In this document: one piece after another, positions 46,538-58,144 of the stretch | Numbering within the stretch: the first letter of the stretch is position 1 | How the letters are laid out: the number at the start of each line of letters is the position of its first letter | Assembly: GCF_022682495.2 (NCBI RefSeq) | Contig: NC_071389.1 | Location: 58,240,239-58,304,238 of the forward strand | DNA: 64,000 bases | Source: Desmodus rotundus | Taxonomy: Eukaryota > Chordata > Mammalia > Chiroptera > Phyllostomidae | Reading direction: 5' to 3' | Notes under the pieces: model-generated | What the model was told of the DNA's origin: nothing | The model's input: only the letters and a program-made list of their open reading frames with translations | Database searches by the model: none | Program-made: the position numbers and the translations under genes

Positions 46538-47570
46538 GTAAAATGTAGAATGAGTACAATAGCAGGCATACATGTATTACCCAGTATTATGACTTGTGGC
46601 TATGTATGCTTCAAAAATTATGAGATACCATGCTGAAAATGTACTTGGTTTGTTTCACAAAGACCTGCTGTCATTTACTTTCTCTCTTTTTTTTCTCTTT
46701 CTAGTGTCAGCAGCAGTTTATTAAGTAAGATTTTCCAAATTCTTCCCAGGAAATGTGTCTTCCTAATCTTTTGGAAGTTTGTTACTCTGATAGTGATCTG
46801 ATTTCATTTAGGTAGGGAAGATCAGCTCTCTGAATGACCAAAATAATATACCCTTAAAAATAGTAAAAGAATACACCTATAAGAATCTGAAGAATTCATT
46901 ACTTTTCCTAAACTGTTTTTAAAATTCAGTTTGTGTGGATTTCCTGATAGAAAGCTTTATTTGGTCCATTATTTCTCTAATTCACTTCACTAAAGTAAAC
47001 CTGACATAAGACTGAAGCCTGAGACCAGCATTTGAGTTGTATTTAATGAAAATGTAGAGCACAAAAGCACTTCGGTTGTTCATATTTCCTGATTTATACT
47101 GAAAAAACAGGTGCACATATGCATGTTTCTTTGATAGGGTTCAAATTAGCAGTTAGATTTTGAAAATCGGTCCTCAGTCACTTCAACAAATGTCTTTTTA
47201 CCAGCTTATCTTGAGCAAAACAGAGACTTTTAAATCAAACTTCTATTTCATCTACTTCTTCCTTTATTACTGAAATGAATAAAATAATTTTGTATGGGAA
47301 CTTCAATGCTTATCAAAATTGGAAGCAATAAGTACAACAATAAAACCATTTGTTAGAAGCTCGTATGTTATTATATCATATTATTATGACTGTAGTGATA
47401 CAATTGTTTTTTTTTTAATAGGGAGTCCCATGAATTTCTTAAGCTGCAAACCCAGACCTGTCATTTCTGTGCAAGGCAAAGGACCAAAAATTAAGTCCAG
47501 TTAGAGTCACTGAAATTTGTTTATACAAAGGAAACTCATGCCAGGAACCAACAGCCCGAATCTCACCACC

Positions 47571-47612
47571 TGCAGCACACGCAGGCACACACACGCACAC
47601 ACACGCACCACC
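47571..47612. repeat. CA/CACACG-rich microsatellite
   Basis: Repeats of GCACACACACGCACACACAC type with interruptions. Confidence 0.9.
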
Positions 47613-48039
47613 TCTTTCAGTAAGAGGTTCGGCAAATCCGCATTCAGTTCCTTGTGGTCATTTATCCTCCCTATGTCCTTGAAAGGAAAGCTCTGTGAAG
47701 GCGGCATTTGAGTTTTTGGTGACAAATTACTTTTCTCAAACGGAATCAAAGACTGTGGCCATCTGCAATGAAATGGATGAGCCACAGCTGGCTTTCATAA
47801 TAATCAATCCTGCTTGTGGCACTTCTGGATTGATTGTGAGGACCTGCTGTGACAAACAGCACTGACCAGTTCAGTCACATTGACATCCACTTATTTCTCA
47901 TGTTTGGATATGGATTCTACCTCATGTCACCAAGAGAAGACATGGAAATCATCCAGTGTACTTGGTCAATCGTGGAAACCTGAAAAGTCTGAAAATCGTT
48001 AAACTAGATTTGGAGGCCTACACCATCTACACGATAGGC

Positions 48040-48420
48040 CAATACTGAGACTACATATTAGTTTATCAGTAAAACAGGAAACCACAATTTACTAGGGACT
48101 TCTGTCGTTGCTCCTTTAGCCTACCCCTGCGTCCTAAAGAAAACTGCCTTCCCAACAACTCCTGCTATATGAACAGTAACCTGCTTGATTCCATGTCTTT
48201 TATGTCCCAAGCATAGCTGTTTCAATTAGTGATGGACACCAGTGAAAAGGGAGACAGTTCATAAGCATGGTACTGTGGCCTGAGCCGATCACATTGCTCT
48301 TTTGGGAATTTGGAATTGAGCATCTAAGACACCAAGTTAGCTAGCTGTGGAGAATTAGGCTTAAATTTTCTATACAGGTAATCTCTAAAGCTAGGTAAGC
48401 TGTTATAGGCCAACCATTAG
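48040..48420. mobile_element. Probable ancient interspersed repeat, family unresolved
   Basis: TTAGTGATGGACACCAGTGA, then GGCCTGAGCCGATCACATTG and GGGAATTTGGAATTGAGCAT resemble a placental repeat whose name I cannot give with confidence. Confidence 0.35.
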
Positions 48421-48429
48421 TGACAAAAG

Positions 48430-48665
48430 GACAAGTAGCAATAGCTAACAAATGATGAATACGTACTCTGTGCTAGACACTATGCTGAATATTTATCATC
48501 CACTGTTTTAAGTCTCAAATCACTATTAATCCTCTTGATAGATATTGTTATTATCACTGTATAATTGATGAGAAATCTGAAATTTGGAGAGATTAATTAA
48601 ATTCCCCTTATCGCATAGGCATAAAATACAAACCAAACCAAAGCTTATTTCTTTTGGACTCCACT
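48430..48665 (-). mobile_element. MIR SINE, minus strand
   Basis: CGTACTCTGTGCTAGACACT, then ATTAATCCTCTTGATAGATA and AATTGATGAGAAATCTGAAA follow the reverse complement of MIR. Confidence 0.8.
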
Positions 48666-48697
48666 TGACTATTCGGTTACAGAATGAAAATCTATGT

Positions 48698-48762
48698 GAG
48701 AGGGTAGAGATGAGAGAGGGAGAGGAAAGGACGGAGGGGGAAAGAGAGAGAGAAGGGGAAAT
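48698..48762. repeat. Polypurine GA-rich tract
   Basis: About 65 nt almost purely A and G on the plus strand (AGAGGGAGAGGAAAGGACGG, then GGGGGAAAGAGAGAGAGAAG). Such tracts can form triplex DNA. Confidence 0.85.
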
Positions 48763-50160
48763 TACCTCAGTATGTTGCTCTGAGATAGTGACTTTCTGTC
48801 CTCTTCTAGCTTCTTAACTGCTGTTCCCACAGGTATAAATATTCACTGATATCTGTCCTTGGGCTGCCGTGATCGTCCACTGTGTCTCTAGATTGCTGTA
48901 CAGTACACAGTACTTTCATTAGAGCCATGGAGAGAATTAAAGCAAAGGTAATATTTGTCTTCATTTCTTCAGATATTTGTTTCAGGGATTGGTAATTCAT
49001 TGAAACAAATTCACACAGATTACAGAGTTCAGATATTTTATTTTAGCATTTATTTTTCTGAATATAGGATATGTAACTACTGACTGCGAATAAATGTGAA
49101 ATTTGGATTGTTTTAGGCTATTTCCTACTTTTCAATTTGTAAGGAACATCCAAGACCAAGTCAGAAAAAGATTTATTTATTTGTTATTAATAATCTACAG
49201 GATAGGTGAAGATCCATATGTGAGAGTATAAATCTGTTCCAAATGAATAAGCCATTGACAGCTTCAGCCCATTGTAATGTTCGCAGTCTGTAAACAAAGT
49301 CCCAGTTTGGGGACAGCAGAGCTGATCTCTTTTCTACTCTTAAGCAACTAGAAAAACCGTTATTCTATGGACTGAGTCTGCGCAGAACCCCCGTACTGTC
49401 TCAGAGTCCGTCAGCATTCTGTTTGTTCCATGTTCCACAAGCAGACAATACAATCAGCGTTTCTTCTCAAAAATGGCTACTGCTGGGTTTGGCAGTAGTT
49501 AACTCTTTAAGCAAATGAGCAATTTAAGATGTACAGGAACCGGCACAAATAATGCCCTTTTTTATTACAAAATCACCTATTACAAAATCATAAGCATGTA
49601 ATTCTGTAACACAAAAATATCACACTCAAGCATACCATGTGACACTTTAGGTGAAATGTTCAAATTAAAACTACAAATTGTTACCCTGCCAACCACGCTC
49701 AAGCAGGCCTTACTTCTGCTGGACGCTGTATAATGAAAACACAAAAATAGTTCCTTAGCATGTTCTACTACTTTCATAATGCTTCATCATCATTGCCCCT
49801 AAATTGTTTCTCTTTGTTTTTAAAAGGGGGAGGGGGAAGAAAAGGTTATGTATTGCAAAAATCTAAAGGCTCTTTTATTCTCTTTGAGACTGAGCATGAA
49901 TTTTGTCATTTCATACAAATTATTGAGATTTGCTGATCATCTTTTCTCAAATGCCTTATACTTATTCTGCTGCATCATTCCCTTAAAATAATGTCATCAT
50001 TGTAATGAAATTTCAAATACATTAGCAGATTTTGCTATTGACTGTCTTCATGTTAAATAACTATTAAATCTATATGTTGCATTCATATCAGTAAAATTTA
50101 TAAACATTATTTAAACATAGACATATTTTATATGATTACATCATTCTATAGCATATTTTT
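48763..50160. other. Unique AT-rich sequence
   Basis: No transposable element recognised. A short CpG-containing patch lies at about 49370-49480. Confidence 0.4.
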
Positions 50161-50175
50161 TAACGTTAATTATCA

Positions 50176-50384
50176 GCCCTAGCTGGTTTGGGTCAGCGGA
50201 TTGAGCACTGGCTGTGAACCAAAGGGTCACCAGTTCGATTCCCAGTCAGGGCACATGCCTGGGTAGCAGGCCAGGTCCCCAGTACACAGCATTTGAGAAG
50301 CAACCACACATTGATATTTCTCCCTCTCTTTCTTCTTCTCTTCCCCTCTCTCTAAAAATGAATAAATAAAATCTTTTAAAAAAA
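50176..50384 (+). mobile_element. Ves SINE, plus strand, full-length
   Basis: The best-preserved copy: head GCCCTAGCTGGTTTGGGTCA, A-box region, B-box AGTTCGATTCC at about 50232, GCACATGCCTGGGTAGCAGG, pyrimidine-rich 3' part and tail AATAAATAAAATCTTTT. TTAATTATCA (50166-50175) and TTAATGATCA (50385-50394) form a 10-bp target duplication with one mismatch. Confidence 0.96.
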
Positions 50385-50394
50385 TTAATGATCA

Positions 50395-51439
50395 ATTTGC
50401 ATTTGTTTGAGTTGTAAGGCTTTTGCTATACCAAAAAGGAAAACAAACAAAAAAAAAGCCTACTTTTTAAAATGATGCAAATATGCATTTATTATATGTG
50501 CAGTGGAATATTAAGTATAGCTTCTCTTTTTCCTTAGAGTTTTGTTCAAGATTCCAAAGGCTAAGATCAACAGATGCTAGAACATCTAGTAGATAGAACT
50601 GGTAACCTGGAGTTTGAGAGTGAGCAGGGGGAGAAGTCCAAAGGAAAGTGGCTGAGCAAAGCAGAAGGAGAAGCAGAGCTAGTCCCCCACCAAAACAGTG
50701 CGGGAGGGGTGGTGAAGGACTGGAAGAAAGGAATTTTCTCCTCCTGGCCAAGAAGACGCACAGAGGGTAGCTGGTCTCTAATCAGTGTGAGAAAGATATA
50801 AGGAGAAAGTGGAGTTGCACACTGAGTGTGAACACTGGTGGTTGATTTTAGACATTCAGTCAGACCTAAGGAATAGTCCAGCAAGAGAGATTTCTGAAGA
50901 CTTCACAAAACTTCCTCCTAAAAAAAAAAGATAGTCGATATGTGGGTGTCTGCTACACCCAGAGAGCACCTTTTCCAGTTTACAGTAGCACCTTTAACTA
51001 TGGCTTCTACCCCTCCTTCCTTCACTCTGAATTGGGAAAGAGCAGAAGTGGAGTGGAATGCTAAGATATGGAAAGAATGAGGAAGCCACCCTGGTTCCTT
51101 CCTCAAAGCAGTTCACTCATCTTCGGAGTCAGGGCCAAACTGGGGCCTCTGAAGCTTTAAATTAGAGCAGAAAATGACACCTTGATAATGAACTGAACAC
51201 ATCCTAAAATCTGGAACAAGATTATGTGTTATTTAAAGGTAGTGATCTAGAATGTAAGAAAATGTGGCCAAGCATTCTACTGGAGCAGGGGAAACAATTC
51301 AACAGACTTATGTTGACAAAGAAGCTGAGAAACGAAAAATGTATGCTACTTAAAACCCTACAAATGCCAGCTCCTTCATTATACACATACATTGAAATGT
51401 CTATTCAGGATTAAACCAAGATACACTGTTTAAAGAACA
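50395..51439. other. Unique sequence
   Basis: Higher-GC part at about 50570-50880 with 75-105 codon frames on both strands, none with a domain. Nothing recognised. Confidence 0.4.
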
Positions 51440-51525
51440 AACTATATCTATATGTCTATATATATAGATATATATCTATATATAGAGAGAGATACACATA
51501 CATACACACACATACATACACATAT
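51440..51525. repeat. AT then CA microsatellite
   Basis: Palindromic TATATAGATATATATCTATA followed by GAGAGA and ACACATACATACACACACAT units. Confidence 0.9.
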
Positions 51526-51749
51526 TTAAGAAAATGAGCTTATTAAAGTAATACTACATATTCACTTTAAATGTTTTTAGAAATATTAAAACGTCTGCTT
51601 GTGAAAATAACACAGAAGAAGAGGGCTAGAGAGTAACAGAGGCAGAGTGGTATTATGCTCTGAGGGGTAGCATCTATGACAAGACACCACATGAGTGGAT
51701 ACCTACCAAACTGATAGCGTCCATGTTCCATTTGCGGGGAGCTCATCCA

Positions 51750-51965
51750 TGCAGAGGATACAGTATGTTCAAAGTCCTGAGACCTGAACACGCTGGTTGT
51801 GTTCAAGGACCAATGAGAGGGCCAAGGGGCTGGAATGGCTGGAAACAGAAGAGGGTGGTAAAAGGTGTAGTCAGAGAAGTAGCGGGTCAAGCAGGGCCTC
51901 TCAGGCAATCGAAGGGCTTGACATTCTACTCTGGGAGAAGGGGAGGTTGTTGGAGAGTTCTAACC
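51750..51965 (-). mobile_element. L2 LINE, minus strand, left part of a split copy
   Basis: TGTTCAAAGTCCTGAGACCT, then CCAATGAGAGGGCCAAGGGG and TTGACATTCTACTCTGGGAG match the reverse complement of L2. It is interrupted by the hAT element and resumes at 52236. Confidence 0.7.
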
Positions 51966-52235
51966 CAGTGATTTTCAACCAATGTGCCTGCCACAGGAAT
52001 TCTTAAACCATGACAATACCTGACTATTTAGTCAGGGGCATTGACCTCTTTTCCCTTAGGTTGTCAAATAAAAAAATGACAACAGCCAACACAATGGCAA
52101 CTGCCCAGTGTGAATGAGTCAAAACCCTACTTATTGTTTTTGTCAGATGGACAAAAATACATTTTATGGTGTAGCACAGAATGTTAGTAATTAGTTTATG
52201 TGTGCCACGAGATGAAAAAAGGTAGAAAAGCACTA
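51966..52235. mobile_element. hAT-type MITE, 270 bp, inside L2
   Basis: Terminal inverted repeats CAGTGATTTTCAACC (51966) and GGTAGAAAAGCACTA (ending 52235). Internal landmarks CCTGACTATTTAGTCAGGGG and GTGTGCCACGAGATGAAAAA match a non-autonomous hAT family I remember from bats. TTCTAACC (51958-51965) and TTCTAACA (52236-52243) are an 8-bp target duplication with one mismatch, as hAT transposases make. The 81-codon minus-strand frame is not a transposase. Confidence 0.88.
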
Positions 52236-52300
52236 TTCTAACATAGGAGTAGCATGATCTGATGCACACTCCTAAAGGCTCACTCTCTCATGTTTTTTTT
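52236..52300 (-). mobile_element. L2 LINE, minus strand, right part of the split copy
   Basis: AGGAGTAGCATGATCTGATG, then CTCCTAAAGGCTCACTC continue the L2 reverse complement where the left part stopped. Confidence 0.65.
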
Positions 52301-53254
52301 TCTTAATTACCATGTGTGTTTGGGGTTGGGCAAAGCATGCACTGTGCTACTGGCTGTGTTTCATTATGCTTGCTCTATTGTCTAACATGAGGTCTACTTC
52401 GCTTAGTCACTTTACCTTCTCAGACACTAGTAGCACTTGAATCTGTATCTAGACACTTAGAATGTCTGCCTTTTACCGCACAATAGGAAAACACTCTTAA
52501 AACATAAGCCTTTCATGCTTCATTTTTTTCTCTTGATGGGCCAGGTCTCCCAGACATTGCCATGTTCACATTCTGAATTGTAAAGCAGTTCTAAAATCGT
52601 GAGTCTTCTGGCACTTGCTGCCGCTTTAAAACAGTTGGGGCCTAAAAAACTGGATACACCAGAGCTCTTGAGCTTGTTGCCAATTGGAAACCAGGTTGGT
52701 TCTAAAGATATTTTCAATTTCTCTTGCAGAAGAACCAGGCAGAACTGGATCCGGACTCTGTCTAGACAGAGTCATCCCTGGGAAGGAGGCGGCCAGCCTC
52801 TGAGCATACAGGGTGCGCTCCTTGTCTCCAAAACGTTGTTATGGAAATAGAATCAGTGGAAAATTCACTTCCAAGACAGACTTGAAGAAGTAAAGAAATA
52901 TTCAAGGAGTGGTCTAAACATGTTTGGAATTGGAAATAAAATGGTGCCCATTTGTATCAGTACTGGCAAGTGGGCCTCAGATTTCCTTTTCTTCCAACAT
53001 CCCCTATCTCCAGCTGCCTCCAACAATACCAAGTGTGGCAAGTGCTCAGAACTCTCATTCCTAAGCACAGTGCCTGCTAGGCACCCCAATTTAACCTTGC
53101 ATATAAGGTCAAATATGTAATATTTTGACATTTAGTTTACCTTCTTATGAAATCTCCAGAACTGGTTCAACAATATCCCAGAATTAGGTGAATACAGTCT
53201 ATAAAATTTCCCAAGCAAATTTATTTATTTACTCTGTTTAATATGCATTATCAG
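52301..53254. other. Unique sequence
   Basis: Nothing recognised. A higher-GC part at about 52600-52850 has an 83-codon frame without a domain. Confidence 0.4.
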
Positions 53255-53470
53255 CTAGATTTATTAAGCATGTACTATTTCAAGTTCTCTGGGCCCTGGA
53301 TATTGGATTTGGGAAATAACAAAAATAATAACTATTCTGTCCTTGATGAATGCATGTTCTGGTAGAATAGACAGAACTATTAATAGATAAATAGTAATGT
53401 GGTCTATTAGGTGTTATTACTGAGGTAGAAATAAAATATGAATACACAGAGGACACTCTCTTGCTGAAGG
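53255..53470 (-). mobile_element. L2 LINE 3' end, minus strand
   Basis: TTATTAAGCATGTACTATTT, then CTCTGGGCCCTGGATATTGG and TGATGAATGCATGTTCTGGT match the reverse complement of the L2 terminus. Confidence 0.72.
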
Positions 53471-53899
53471 GAGAATATCACATGCAAAAGTGAGCACTTA
53501 CCTCACTTTTCACCGGTCACTCTACGTTGTAATTCATCCTAAAATCCAGGAAAAATAAATTCAAGTATCACACATCGTCTAAGGTTGAAAAGGCAAGATA
53601 GTAGATGGGTTTCAACAACATCTTAAAGATATGGAACTGTGTGTTATAGCAATGGGACCCACTGAGAATGTTAAAGCAGGGGAGATAATTAACAGTAATA
53701 ACATTTCTTCATTTATATCCCTAGACCTGACCTCTAGTCTGAACACATGGTTCATATATCAAACAGCCTACATACTTTATGTCTCATTTAGAGGAATCAT
53801 GGGTCTTGTAAACGTAACATATTCAAAGTTCTTCATTTCCTTCCAACCCAGTTCTTCCCCAAATGTTTGCCATTTCAGACAGGGAGTGACATGACCATT
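53471..53899. other. Unique sequence
   Basis: Nothing recognised. An 87-codon frame at 53631-53894 has no domain. Confidence 0.4.
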
Positions 53900-54668
53900 T
53901 ACCCACTGCTAAAGCCAGAAATGCAGAAGTCATCCTTGAGACTTCCTTTATCCTCAACTCCCATCACTGAGTCCCCTCTTTTTTCCTACCTCCAGCTTTA
54001 CTTTGGACATGTCCATTTCTATCCATTTCCATATTCCACCCTAGGCTAAGCCACCTTCCTGCTGCATCTTTACTATGGCATTGACTTCCGCCTTGGTTTC
54101 CCCACTTCCGCTCATTCATGCCTTCCTCCAGACCATCTTCTATGGCAGCCAGTAGTGATCTAAAATGGAAACTAGATGAAGTCGCTCTAACTTACCCCGT
54201 CCCACCCAGAGGCAAATGCAAGCCTCTCCAAAGTCTTCATATTATACTTGAAGTCTGAATCCTTACTGTGGCTTTGAGTTCCAGGATGCTCTGGCTTTCT
54301 CACCTCTCTAGCTATACCTCCCACCACACTCTCCTTCACTCTAAGTTCCACCCCAGCTCTCTTTTTGTACTTAAACATGTCAAACATTTTCTCATACCAA
54401 CCAAGGTGTGGCACATGGTGCTTCCCCTCACTGCAATGTTCCTTTCCTTATCCCTCATGTGATATTTTTTTTTCTTACTCTTCTGTTTTCTTCTTAAATC
54501 TGAAATCTTCTTTGAGCACTCTGGGCCACCACTATTTTATATCATAGAACCTATTTCACATCTTACATAAAACATACTGCAGCCTTTGATTGGATAGACA
54601 GATAGATAATCAATGGACCGACCAACCGATAAATGGCTGTTGCTTGTTTAACGTTTGCCTTCCCCATC
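53900..54668 (+). mobile_element. L2 LINE, plus strand, left part of a split copy
   Basis: CCCATCACTGAGTCCCCTCT, then CTCATTCATGCCTTCCTCCA, GTAGTGATCTAAAATGGAAA and TTGAGCACTCTGGGCCACC follow the L2 3' order. The copy stops at the hAT-type MITE and resumes beyond it. Confidence 0.7.
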
Positions 54669-54877
54669 CGGGGGTCTCCAAACTTTTGGCATCTCTGCAC
54701 CACACTGGAAGGAGAAGAGTTGTCTTGGGCCACACATTAAATACACTACAACACGTAATCACACACACACAAAAATCATAATGTTTTAAGTAAACATTAT
54801 CCTGTGTTGGACCACATTCACAGCCATCCCCGGCCACGTGCAGCCCGTGGGCGGCAGCTTAGGCGTGGACACCCCTT
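54669..54877. mobile_element. hAT-type MITE, about 209 bp, inside L2
   Basis: Left end GGGGGTCTCCAAACTTTTGG and right end GTGGACACCCCTT are imperfect inverted repeats. Internal TTGTCTTGGGCCACACATTA, then CACGTGCAGCCCGTGGGCGG match a non-autonomous hAT family whose consensus reads GGGCCGC repeatedly. No clear 8-bp target duplication was found, so the exact ends are uncertain. Confidence 0.75.
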
Positions 54878-54975
54878 AGATATCACACTGCAGCCCCCGT
54901 GGGGTCTGTTTTGCCCTTGTATCCTCAACATTAAAGTGCTCAGTCAGTTTTTGCTGAATGAATGAAATACACCTC
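54878..54975 (+). mobile_element. L2 LINE 3' terminus, right part of the split copy
   Basis: CTTGTATCCTCAACATTAAA, then GTGCTCAGTCAGTTTTTGCT and the terminal GAATGAATGAAA complete the L2 interrupted by the MITE. Confidence 0.75.
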
Positions 54976-56594
54976 TCTCTTTTTTCATCACTTTTCTTTG
55001 AATTTATGGAACTAATTTGTACAGTTTCTAAATTATTTTACTTATGTGTCAAAAAATTCCCTCAACTGATCATTTTCTACAAGGTGTGAACAAGAATGGA
55101 AAAAATAACATCCCATCCACCCTCTTTTCACTGCGCAGCCCTAAGAAAACGATATTGCAGAATATTTTCAAATGCTACAATTTTTTTAAAACTCCCACTG
55201 ACTACTGCATTTCTTATATTCCCATATAAGACCAATTTCTAGACTTATTGGAATTGTTATTTAAATACATATTCATTCATTATCCTCTGTCATGAAATGA
55301 AGCAGATAGTTAAATGTGCTTCTCTGTTGTTTGTATCACAAGCAAAAATTTAAAGAACCAAAAATTCCACTCAAACCTTGTTTCCATATACGAAGCAGTG
55401 TAGGTGACTTTCACTGCAAGTACACATAAACATTTTTCTTGTGTTATTTCACTCCCAGTTTCTAGCCAAGACATTAAAAAAGACTGTTCTTGCAATCCTT
55501 GCAGAATTTCACATCTTAGTCAAAGGGGGAAAGTTCCAAAAATCTTTTCAGAAATCCTCTTTGGGCGCTATTCCCGGCCTAATTTTGCAGACAGAGATGT
55601 TTGGGCAGTCCTGGTATGCCGGGGATAAGCAGCTGAGGATTTTTATCTGAATCAAACCCAAACTCCAACCCTAATTAAAATACCACAACATTGTTAACTC
55701 CGTGACTGTTAGATGTTGGTCTAGTTAAACTAATTCCACTTCTGGAATACAGCCTGTCATTTATGTCTCTGCTGATTGCTTATATTTTTATTTCAGCTCT
55801 TCCATTGATTTTCAAAGGATACAATATTGTCCCACTTTCCGTTGCTATGCAAACATCTCTGGAGTGACATAAAAGAGCAAAATTCCTAAAGCCAGATAAC
55901 GGGGACATAGTAACAAAACCTCATGGAGCTTTCTGTTTCATCCATTTCTCTCCCTTCAGTAAGTGAGAATGGCAGGAAAAAAATATTTATAGAAATTGGC
56001 AAGTGAATTTTATTTAATTTCGGCACTGAAGCTCCTGGCCCCCTAGGTAGGAAGCATGAACTGTCCAGATCGGTGCAGACTCTGTATCTGTTTAAATGAC
56101 AAAGCTACCAGTCAGTGAGAACGTGCCCTAAGTTCTCTGAAATAGCATCAGAGAAAATCAGCCAAGGACACGTTCTCTGCCCCTCCTCCTGAGGCCGCTT
56201 TACATGTGTATCCACCTTTTGACACTGTTTCCTTCAAACCTTCTTTAAGTCCCTAAATTTCCACTTGCGTTTCCTGTTGCCAGTGCAGCTGCTCATCCCT
56301 CATTACTATTTCACTCCGAGTTCTGGAGCCCAGAATGAAGTCAAATGTAAAGTGACAAGTGGAAACTAAGGGGTTTCAAAGTACAAATTGGATATGATCT
56401 TCTTGCCATAACAGAATAGTGTCATCATCCTGTAAAATTAGAGCATCCATGCTCTGCTACTCACAGAATTAGCAGCAGAAATTCTATTCAGTGGCTAATG
56501 GGAATTCTGGAGAGATTTAGAAACATTACCCAGAAGTAGCTAAAGTAGGGAGTTCCCAGATTCCCCATATAAATAATTTCCTCAAATCATAAAC
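54976..56594. other. Unique sequence
   Basis: No transposable element recognised. Conserved-looking block at about 55440-55930. Confidence 0.4.
55440..55930. promoter_or_regulatory. Possible conserved noncoding element
   Basis: Repeat-free block of balanced composition with CpGs (TTTGGGCGCTATTCCCGGCC) and TAAT/ATTA cores. Two overlapping 70-codon frames occur but show no domain. Inference from texture only. Confidence 0.22.
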
Positions 56595-57170
56595 ATATCA
56601 TTTATTAAATTGAACATTTACTTAGTAGTCATTTGTCCTAAATGCTAGGCCTACAGCAGTGAGAAAAAGTGAAAAATGTCTCTGTCGTGAAGCCCACATT
56701 CTAGGTGGGAAGGCAGTTAAACAATCGGATAAGTACGGCACACTCACCCATATCGTATATTAGGTGTATTTAGGTTGGAGGAGAAGTGAGGCAGGAAGAG
56801 AAGACAGGGCTGGGCTGGGGATAGGACGTGTTGGGCAGTGGACAGAATTTCAATGGAGTCATCAGGCAGTCTTCACTAAGTAAAAGACATTTCAGAAAAA
56901 TTCTGAAATGCGCATGCTGGTGAGATATCTGGAAGATGGGTGTGCCAGGCAAAGGGAATGGTGAATGCAAAGGCCCTGAGAAGGGCACATGCCTTATGAA
57001 TTGAAGGCATAGCAGGAAGGCCAGAGAGGCTCAAGTGAAGAGATTAAGGGGAAAGAGTAGGATATGATGTCAGAGGGGCCAGGAGTAGGAGGAAGGGAGT
57101 CCAGGTAGAGCCTTGGGAAGACTCTGGCAGGTACGTTTTACTCTGAATGAGGTAAGAAGGCATTGGCAGT
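56595..57170 (-). mobile_element. L2 LINE, minus strand, left part of a split copy
   Basis: AATGCTAGGCCTACAGCAGT, then AGCCCACATTCTAGGTGGGA, GCAAAGGCCCTGAGAAGGGC and TTTTACTCTGAATGAGGTAA are the reverse complement of the L2 3' region in the right order. It is interrupted at about 57170. Confidence 0.85.
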
Positions 57171-57608
57171 GTTAGCTTCCTGGGGATGTCTTAACAAAGT
57201 GCCACAAGTGGCTTAAAACAACAGATGTGTATTCCGTCGTAGTTCTGGAGGTCAAAAGTCCAAAATCAAGGTGTTAGCAGGGCCATGCTTCTTCCAAGGA
57301 TTCTAAGGCAGACTCTTGTCTTGTTTCTTCCTGCTTTTAGTGGCTCCAGGCATTCCTTAGTTTGGTACCAATCACTTCAGTCTCTTTCTCCTTGTTCACA
57401 TGGTCTTTTCCTTGGTGTTAGTGTGTCTTCTCTTCTGTCCCTTGTAAGGACACTTGTCATTGGATTAGAGTCTTTCTGGATAATCCAGGGTGGTCTTATC
57501 TCCAGATCCTTCACCTAATTACATCTACAAAATACAGTCACGTCCCTAGGTTCTGGACATTGGCATAAAGTCATATCTTTTGGGGAAGCTGCTGTTTAAA
57601 GTATTACA
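57171..57608. mobile_element. Ancient placental repeat inserted in L2, family unresolved
   Basis: TTCCTGGGGATGTCTTAACA, then GTGGCTTAAAACAACAGATG, GTTCTGGAGGTCAAAAGTCC and ATCTTTTGGGGAAGCTGCTG belong to a common mammalian interspersed repeat (of L1M or MaLR type; I cannot fix the name). L2 sequence resumes after it, so it is younger than the L2. Confidence 0.6.
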
Positions 57609-57920
57609 TAGTTTTGGGTAGAGGAGTGGCAAGATCTGCCTTGTGTTTTAGTAGCTTTACTCTAGTTCCTGGGGTGAAAATAGATAGTAGGGAAGCAGGA
57701 AGACTACAGAGCAGAATCCAAGAGGACATAGGAGACCAAACAATAATTCAGGCGACTGTGAGGCCTGAACCTGCACAGGAGAAATGGAGGTAGTGAGAAG
57801 TGGTTGGAGTCTACACATATTTTAAAGGTGATGATGGCAGAATTTACAGAAGATTTGATGTGAGATCTAAAAGAAAAAGTAGAGTCAAGGGTAAATCCAG
57901 CTTTGGGGCCTGAATATCTT
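57609..57920 (-). mobile_element. L2 LINE, minus strand, right part of the split copy
   Basis: GGTAGAGGAGTGGCAAGATC, then ACCAAACAATAATTCAGGCG and TGAGAAGTGGTTGGAGTCTA continue the L2 reverse complement from 57170. Confidence 0.78.
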
Positions 57921-57954
57921 ATCTGTGAATTACTATTGATGTGTATGGCAGGAA

Positions 57955-58144
57955 TGCCTCCTTTCCTATAAAGCTTTTATATTCTGGGGTCAAGGTCATT
58001 TGCTAGTTGCTATTTCTCTGCCATCAGGTCTCAGGTGAAAATGTCATCTCCCTCTGACAGCCTTCTCAAACTTCAATAATTTCGTTATCATGTGTCTGTG
58101 GTCTACACCCTAAGGTTATCCCTACCTTAGCTCTTTTTGTCAGC
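57955..58144 (+). mobile_element. L2 LINE, plus strand, left part of a split copy
   Basis: TTGCTATTTCTCTGCCATCA, then GGTCTCAGGTGAAAATGTCA and CTCCCTCTGACAGCCTTCTC match L2. Interrupted at about 58145 and resumed at about 58615. Confidence 0.72.

Larger units (their letters stand above)
45791..48039. other. Unique AT-rich sequence
   Basis: Contains the exon-like stretch at 46368-46537 and a CA-rich microsatellite at 47571-47612. No transposable element recognised. Confidence 0.4.

Noticed and set aside
50467..50884. Overlapping 94- and 105-codon minus-strand frames
   Set aside because: Serine/proline/leucine-rich antisense of a purine-rich stretch, open in several frames at once.
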